A DNA stretch of 64,000 bases. Origin: Meghimatium bilineatum. Lineage: Eukaryota; Mollusca; Gastropoda; Stylommatophora; Philomycidae. The first letter of the stretch is position 1, and each line of letters opens with the position of its first letter. Below are positions 59,339 to 64,000 of this stretch, piece after piece. The stretch is from the NCBI GenBank assembly GCA_034231615.1, contig CM067298.1, positions 52,480,883-52,544,882 of the forward strand. Reading direction: 5' to 3'. The notes under the pieces are model-generated. The model worked only from the letters and a program-made list of their open reading frames with translations, had not been told where the DNA came from and made no database searches. A program made the position numbers and the translations under genes.

Positions 59339-62300
59339 GTGTGTATGTGCGTGTGTGCGTGCGTGTGTGTTTGTGTGAATTATAGCATTAGAATGAAAAA
59401 CACATACTATTGTATGCACACATAGGCTACACGGAGAAACACATTGGATTTGTAATTCAAATTACCTCTGGTGTAGGATATTTGTACAAATGCTCATATC
59501 CCATAATTAAAGAATCCACGTATCCTGTAGCTCCTCCAGTACAGTTCCCATGCACACCTCCTTCACTGATGCCACCTGGTCCCAAATAACCTCTGTACAA
59601 ACATAATACTCCATAATTAGCACGTGTAATAAATACCAGATACACTACTAATAGTCTCTGCTGACAGCAAATCTTGAACATGGAATGATCCAGTTAGTTA
59701 AACAGCATTATTTTTAATTGCATTACATTATATAATATAATTACATAATATTATCTCTCCGCTCATTATATTATGATCTATCTATTCTATCTATCTATTC
59801 GCTAAACCATTTATTGCCTTTCAGCGTCGGGGGTAGAAGAGATCTCTGGCCATCGTGTGTCTGAGTATATTGTGGAATTTATCGTCTCTTTTATTTCGGT
59901 GGTCCATCGTTTTCGAGGTCGGCCTCTAGGTCTGCCTTCACTGTATCTGTGTAACATAGCTTGTTATGGTATGCTGTCTAGTGGTAGTCTGCTGATGTGT
60001 GCAAAGCATTTGATCTGTTGGCTCTTAATATACTCCAAGATTGGGGCAGTACCGGTTCTTTGTCTAATATCCTCATTTCCTACTCTGTCTCTTTAACGAT
60101 ATTGATATATATATAGGATTCTGCTTAGGCATGTTTATTTTATGATGACTAACGAAAATTAAATCACTGTGTACACATACCAATCACATACCAAGCATAA
60201 CAAAAAAAATGTTATTACTACAGAGACAAGTCTTAGGGGATAACAATATCAAAGTAAATTCCTACAGAACTCATGCTAATTCTATGTCAAACAAAAAAAA
60301 TTATATTATGTCACACTGTTTCCCTATATATTCTATTTTGTCATATTATGTTTATACAAATATCATGTATTTGCTGGACAAATAATGGCATGTAAGAGAA
60401 ACATAGAGACTTATACCACATGCATTTTTTATTAAGCAACCGAAATGTATGTATAAAGAACACTACAGTATTAGTTATACATATTTAACATGAAGAACTT
60501 CAGAAGTACTTTCTGCGAGAGAAAACAGAAATAAGAAAAAATAGCAATAAATGATGCAGAATCATAATATGTCAACAAACTTATAGACAATTAAGGGGGA
60601 GAGGTGAACTTGTCACTCAGTACTGAGAATTTTAGAAAACCCCTTCCACCATTCCAATAACTACATTCTGAAAAAAGGTCAAGAAAAATCTAATGAAAAC
60701 GAAGTAATTTCATACGAAAATTTGCAAATGAACTTTTTTTCCTTCATTTATTCAAGTAATTCCCCCTCCCCCTACTGAAGACGTATATATGGCTGTGATG
60801 CCTGCAATGACAACCCATGTTTTACCAAGACCTTCTTCTTCGATCTCTTTCTGTTAACCAATACGAGAGTTCGTGTGATTTTTTAGTCGCGTGAAATACG
60901 TTGTGCCGCGTTTTCAGCAGAGCTGTTTTATGCTAAGACCTGAAAAAAAGTATAGAAAACTTAATACTACAGTCTACCATGCAAGTCATAAGACACGACA
61001 AAGTACTTTGAGCAATTGGTGTACAGCACCCAACTCCTGATCTCTGCTGTGTAGACTACTGACATGAGACCCATGCCTGCCTGGACTTCTAATCCAACTT
61101 TATATCTGCAGCATGGCTCAAGATTGAAGAATAGCATATCAAAGTCCTTCCCTGAGTTGAAGATTGCCCAGCTTGTGATATTACATCATGTAACCACATT
61201 TAGTAAAACATGCGAAACCTGGTGACGGGTAATGCATATGTAAAAAAAAATAAAGTAACCCATAACATTTATTAATGCCGTAGGGGTGTAAGATGTTAGC
61301 GATCTCACATTTCAGAGGCTCTGCAAATGAGGGCGGTAGCCATCTCCTCTCCCACGCAGTCTTTACTTCCCGTATTAATCCGGTACCCATTTAAGGCTGG
61401 GTCGACCTGAAAGCCGTTGCGATCTGAAAAACATGTCCGCCTCAACAAGGTAATGAACCCAGCACCACTAATAAGCGAAGCCAGTGCGCTATCCACTGTG
61501 CTTCGCGGCTCCCAAATGCATATGTGCTAATCTCTGGTAACACACATAATAACACACACATATCAAGATATATGCGTGTTACCTTCAGATCTTCAAATCT
61601 CAAAAGCGCTTACTGACTGCTTCAAATTTTATAACAGTTAACACACATGACAGAACTTGTGGCATCAACATATCTAACACAGCTGTGATAGCTAATGCTT
61701 GTCCTTGGAGTTAAGATACATGTTCTGCAATATATTTAAAGGACTTACGTGGGGCATCCTGGTACTGGCAGAGCAAACACAATGCTCAGGTTAATAGCCA
61801 ACAGAACCAGATTAGCTATCCACTCTGGAATGTATAGTACTACATCTCGAACTATTGCCCATTTTCTGTCCTGAAATAAACACATAAACACCTCTTATTG
61901 TTGTATGTTTTTTATAATTTTATTTACATATACTAGTGCAACAGATTATCAAGTAATACAATAATCTTTCTCTTTATCTTCGGTCTTCAGTCAGCTCTCA
62001 GGTTACAGTGTCCATTTCTACAATGAACTCAGCAATTCGATTCAAGTAGTCAATGAAGACCCTTTGGTTCGAACATATAAGCAATGGACTAAACTAATAT
62101 TATGAATATCCTCATATGAGATATGATAAGTGGACAATGTGACATATTTTTGTGATCCTGCAACAGTAAGCAGACCGTAAGAACATCCAGTAAAATGTGG
62201 AGTGGCTTCAGACGGGTAGTATGCAGATGGTCAGTGAAGTAAAAAGAGTGAGTATTGCCAATTACTATCTGCATCTGGGTGATATTTTTAGAATGAGATC

Positions 62301-63799
62301 TGAAAACGTATGAACAGATGATTCAGTGTATGATTAAGATTATGTCAGCAAACTGTAATAAGACAGACAGTGTTTCGCTAAGATGCAACGACTTTGTCTT
62401 TCTATAGTGACATACATGCGTAGACTTAAGTATCAAGAAATACAATTATTATTATTAGACTTGGTAATGTTTGTAACATTAATATTTTGAAAAGAGTACA
62501 GACATAAACGTATGTAACAAGTAAACAACGCCCAACATCCATGACATACCAGATATGACCATCACTGCTCAACACAAAGATCAAGATGGAAGTCAAGAGA
62601 CAGAAGATAAACAGTATTCTTATGCCAACACTCTGTTATCAATGCCAGACATGATAGCAGCCCAGCAGAGAAAACTTACAACATATTAGGCTTGTTAATG
62701 TTTGTGACATTCAAATTTTGAAAGAGTACAGACATAAACTTATATAACAAGTAAACTGGACATTTAACCATTTATCTCATATCTACGAGTTGATATCATT
62801 TCATCTCATATCTCATATCATATCGTATTTATCTCATATCTCATATCTAGTTCTCTGACTACCAAAGACGATTTAACTTGTTTTCTGTTTTCCCTCATTA
62901 CTAAATATTATTTCACTCTGAAATCGCCAAGAAAAAATGTGCATCAAACATCCCATCCATGCGTTACATATTTCCTGGTGCTAATAAAAATCCAAGCCAA
63001 TTACCACTGAGAGCTTATAACAAACGATCAGCTGGATACAGAGCCACGGGAAGACCGAGAAAGTGATGGATCGATAACATCACGACCTCCCTCCACAAAC
63101 ACGGACTACGTACGACTCAGGCGTCACATCTGGCCTTGAACAGAAACTTACAGTTCCCGCCCCTACGCTTAACGACATGTGTGGATGCTATCAACCATCT
63201 TCCACCTGGGGATAAACAATATTCTATAAAAATTCAGTACTTTGGAAGTTCTTATTTCTGTAGGACAAGAAAAAAATCAACGGAGGTGTGGGTGTGGGGT
63301 GGGGGTGGAAAGAAGGGGAATTCATTGGGCAACATAATTTAACGCAGCTGGGATCGGTATCAACTACTGAGAACAATGTATCAACTAAAGGGTTAAATAT
63401 GTTTTCATATTTCACTGATATGATTTATGAATAGAAACATTTGTTGAATTATGTTTCAAGAATCAATTACTTTTAGACATTGTTAATATTTACTTATACG
63501 AATCTTATTAGGACATAACTCCTGAATTGTAGTATCTTTGACAGTTGACTTCAGCTTTCAGCACATACCTCTCGTACCAAAGGTTCTAAGTTCAATTTAG
63601 TAAATAAAATCCAGTATATTGATATCCTTATGAAATAGTCACTTTATTATTGGCGTAATCTAATGTAAGTAATTAGAAATGCTTACCTGATGAGAGTCCG
63701 ATCTACGAGTGAAGCAATAATGGATTACAGCAGAGATGAGATAGGTCAATGCAAGTCTTTGCAGGACACCAAGAACTCTGACATTTTCCAAATCTGCAG
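48130..63799 (-). CDS. Gene B: HGSNAT-like lysosomal acetyltransferase, last 8 exons
   Basis: Eight minus-strand exons, all in phase, encode the C-terminal 293 residues of an HGSNAT family protein: GVLQRLALTYL, DRKWAIVRDVVLYIPEW, LPVPGCPT-GYLGPGGI, GNCTGGATGYVDS, FDPEGFLATLNS, CFLGVQ, GWIPANKNLW, GQPFIYPG, GMNSIVIYICHDIF, and a stop after KIFVAL. This is the polytopic half of the lysosomal acetyl-CoA:heparan-alpha-glucosaminide acetyltransferase; the active-site exon should lie right of 64,000. All introns are GT-AG, with no frameshift or premature stop. It lies 8.6 kb upstream of gene A in tandem. Without the 5' half I cannot say whether its catalytic histidine is kept; it is the better candidate for the working enzyme. 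Confidence 0.93.
48500..48720 (+). mobile_element. tRNA-like SINE relic near gene B terminal exon
   Basis: A-box-like tctactggttaagc and B-box-like gagtttgaatcc 30 bp later; then a duplicated ~65-bp segment ending gtggtacacttggcagaaaa. It lies about 200 bp beyond the terminal-exon acceptor, in the last intron. Confidence 0.4.
49190..49553 (+). mobile_element. S2 fragment followed by S1 SINE
   Basis: 49,190-49,290 matches S2 (cggagacataacacatttcc gttc). 49,310-49,553 matches S1 (catgctgaaatcggatatgt, tgtaaatcatggcacatcac, tttgagaatgaacacag and a GAA tail). It sits ~100 bp downstream of a gene B exon. Confidence 0.6.
49658..49770 (-). CDS. Gene B exon (PFIYPG segment)
   Basis: 113-nt exon, acceptor gtttttag, donor gtgatt. 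Encodes SLSFSLICASFGYVLLSGIY, ITDLLGIWQGQPFIYP, matching family SLSYVxxxxxFAF...GTPFFYPG. A tandem repeat begins a few tens of bases upstream of its acceptor. Confidence 0.94.
49785..50228. repeat. ~55-62-bp tandem repeat, about 8 units, at a gene B splice acceptor
   Basis: Units gtaagtaactacatttagtg, aatttacagcacatgaaaag, attatagtatttgt, with or without an extra gta. Units are almost identical. On the gene strand (minus), the array ends about 15 bp before the acceptor of the 49,658-49,770 exon. Confidence 0.9.
51000..51150 (+). mobile_element. S1 SINE 3' fragment
   Basis: tatgctgaagttggacctga, tagactacatccttcaaatc and tgcaggagttcgagtatgat match the S1 3' half. Confidence 0.6.
51450..51715. 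other. GC-richer segment of unknown origin
   Basis: A (TGTT)n run at 51,450-51,466 is followed by ~240 bp clearly richer in GC than its neighbours (ggtcagggcccgcctctttc, gctgctgagcctcctagcgg). It holds a 77-codon open frame that resembles nothing I recognise. The composition and the TTTG/CAAA-type run suggest a repeat on the minus strand with a CAAA-type tail. Confidence 0.35.
52005..52075 (-). CDS. Gene B exon (PANKNLW segment)
   Basis: 71-nt exon, acceptor tacttctag, donor gtgagt. Encodes GALAALLTKCSKDDGWIPAN then KNL and TG of a Trp codon finished in the next exon. Matches the family motif GFIPVNKNLWS. Confidence 0.94.
53368..53442 (-). CDS. Gene B exon (membrane segment after FLGVQ)
   Basis: 75-nt phase-0 exon, acceptor cattgcag, donor gtaagt. 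Encodes CGRIILIYKDHKHRLIRFLI and WAILL, matching family AGKILLxYKxxxxxLIRFxxW. Confidence 0.92.
53470..54165. repeat. Inverted repeat with ~140-bp arms
   Basis: Left arm about 53,500-53,640 is complementary to right arm about 53,985-54,150 (shared gaaaaagac, tgtatactg, tatctgtatttttt, acccaatag, tgatcgaccttgt). A related single copy lies at 30,265-30,400 beside the Penelope-like fragment. It is just upstream of a gene B exon acceptor. Confidence 0.65.
54925..56160. repeat. 24-bp minisatellite with long open frames on both strands
   Basis: Main array 55,235-56,160: units aagacaccaactctcagcga tgtg with variants. The 24-bp period keeps phase, giving a plus-strand frame of repeating VKTPTLSD and a minus-strand frame of repeating LHIAESWC. 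A few units also occur at 54,925-55,020, separated by a LINE fragment (55,020-55,205). It lies in a gene B intron. Confidence 0.92.
55020..55205 (+). pseudogene. LINE fragment within the minisatellite
   Basis: IKMEVKRQMINSIFMPTLCY near 55,048-55,110 matches the LINE stretch SxFIPTLCYQCQTW, also found at 62,570-62,650. Ends gtacagacataaacttatat-like in both. Confidence 0.6.
56216..56495 (+). mobile_element. S1 SINE copy
   Basis: cgcacgtgtgttgcgggggc start, cttcgtaagaggccaccaat core, gtgctaaagtggcatgtgtc body and gtaggagtttaagaacgaaa g tail with a gaagaaaa end. ~175 bp from a gene B exon. Confidence 0.7.
56671..56757 (-). CDS. Gene B exon (DPEGFLATLNS segment)
   Basis: 87-nt phase-0 exon, acceptor tgtccgcag, donor gtaaga. 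Encodes VVYQTKHPFDPEGFLATLNS and VFLCFLGVQ, matching family YDPEGxLGTxNSxxxxFLGVQ. Confidence 0.95.
57080..57330 (+). pseudogene. LINE C-terminal fragment
   Basis: Frames give GTIEGGRRRAGQRHSWQDNM and MSENKDVWMTFCADVYTVPP, matching GxxxGRRRxGRQRKxWxDNIKE...EDRxxWRxFxADV. Confidence 0.65.
57385..57650 (-). mobile_element. S1 SINE, diverged copy
   Basis: cctgcaaaccaacaggattt, gatgtcatggtttacagcgt and cacatctgatttcagaatga follow the S1 order on the minus strand; the core is degraded. Confidence 0.55.
58190..58970. repeat. ~30-bp minisatellite
   Basis: About 26 units of catgagtttcttggtatttg at with alternating short/long variants (tatacgtct, tgtttcac, tgtgtct). A higher-order unit of ~88-118 bp is repeated. 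In a gene B intron ~500 bp from the GYLGPGG exon. Confidence 0.92.
59274..59336. repeat. (TA)n then (GT)n microsatellite
   Basis: About 60 bp of TA followed by a tgtgtgtgcg-rich stretch to 59,375, ~90 bp from the donor of the GYLGPGG exon. Confidence 0.9.
59466..59592 (-). CDS. Gene B exon (GYLGPGGI segment)
   Basis: Acceptor tttgtacag, donor gtaatt. Encodes GYLGPGGISEGGVHGNCTGG then ATGYVDSLIMGYEHLYKYPT-PE, the most conserved luminal loop of the family. It carries an Asn-Cys-Thr sequon. Confidence 0.96.
59800..60110 (-). pseudogene. LINE C-terminal fragment
   Basis: Minus-strand DIRQRTGTAPILEYIKSQQI, KCFAHISRLP and EGRPRGRPRKRWTTEIKETI match the RxxLKWFGHxxRM...GRPRKRW block. Confidence 0.65.
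61242..61514 (-). mobile_element. tRNA-derived SINE (family S3), second copy with target-site duplication
   Basis: Closely related to 41,866-42,134 (shared aatgccgtaggggtgt, gatgttagcgatctcacatt, ggctgggtcgacctg). Flanked by perfect 11-bp repeats aatgcatatgt at 61,231-61,241 and 61,515-61,525. The tail on the element strand is T-rich, not poly-A. Confidence 0.82.
61749..61870 (-). CDS. Gene B exon (LPVPGCP segment)
   Basis: Acceptor ttatttcag, donor gtaagt. Encodes DRKWAIVRDVVLYIPEWIAN and LVLLAINLSIVFALPVPGCP, ending in AC of a Thr codon finished in the next exon. Pairs with gene A exon 11. Confidence 0.94.
62455..63190 (+). pseudogene. LINE relics upstream of the LPVPGCP exon of gene B
   Basis: 62,570-62,760 repeats the 55,048-55,205 LINE piece, including the aaacttatat end. 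62,985-63,190 gives PLRAYNKRSAGYRATGRPRK and HKHGLRTTQASHLALNRNLQ, the same block as 16,370-16,480. Simple tatctcatatc repeats lie between (62,775-62,850). Confidence 0.6.
63687..63799 (-). CDS. Gene B exon (GVLQR segment)
   Basis: Acceptor ctgtttcacag, donor gtaagc. Encodes ADLENVRVLGVLQRLALTYL and ISAVIHYCFTRRSDSHQ. Two nucleotides at the 5' end complete a codon from an exon beyond the window. Pairs with gene A exon 10. Confidence 0.93.
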
Positions 63800-64000
63800 C
63801 TGTGAAACAGTAATGAAAATATTCAGCTACAGAATGGTAATTATTAACCTTGCTGCCTTTTTTTCGCGCTATACCTCTTTATACATTGAAGTATCAGGTG
63901 TAAAAGATTTCTTTGGAGATGACATTTTTGTATGCTTCATATATGTTTGTTTTCGTTGATTCTCTTATTTCTGTAATTCATCTTTTGCATGGTCTTCCCC

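Overview
This is a eukaryotic genomic window: split genes with GT-AG introns of 1-10 kb, AT-rich DNA, long simple-sequence tracts, and dense decayed retrotransposons, SINEs and DNA transposons. There is no operon structure and no recognisable tRNA or rRNA gene. The exons encode an animal lysosomal membrane protein and the repeats are typical of an invertebrate, most likely a protostome such as an arthropod or mollusc. I cannot place the species.

The real genes are two tandem, same-strand (minus) genes of the heparan-alpha-glucosaminide N-acetyltransferase family (HGSNAT; lysosomal transmembrane acetyl-CoA acetyltransferase). They are visible only as short exons, most of them inside or beside short open frames. 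Gene B, the upstream copy, has its last eight exons here (63,799 down to the stop at 48,130); its 5' half lies beyond the right edge. Gene A, the downstream copy, has eleven exons from a proposed start codon at 39,558 down to 5,094; its 3' half lies beyond the left edge. The two exons present in both copies (113 and 122 nt) have identical lengths and phases but only about 62% amino-acid identity, so the duplication is old. Gene A has proline where HGSNAT has its catalytic histidine, so it may be a pseudo-enzyme or have a changed function.

Layout: 1-5 kb, intron of gene A with an RNase-H-bearing LINE relic interrupted by a SINE-like insertion, plus a nested LINE/SINE pair; 5-39.6 kb, gene A exons separated by minisatellites, LINE relics, a hAT element with perfect ends (11,613-14,264), a foldback element, a Penelope-like fragment and microsatellites; 39.6-48.1 kb, the intergenic spacer with a Tc1-like relic, SINEs and LINE pieces; 48.1-63.8 kb, gene B exons separated by a 24-bp minisatellite, a 30-bp minisatellite, SINEs and LINE fragments.

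The most notable non-coding structure is a tandem array that starts exactly at the 5' splice site of gene A exon 4 and repeats the GTAAGT donor five times. Several other minisatellites also abut exons. All exon calls were made by eye from splice consensus, phase continuity and family resemblance, without transcript evidence.
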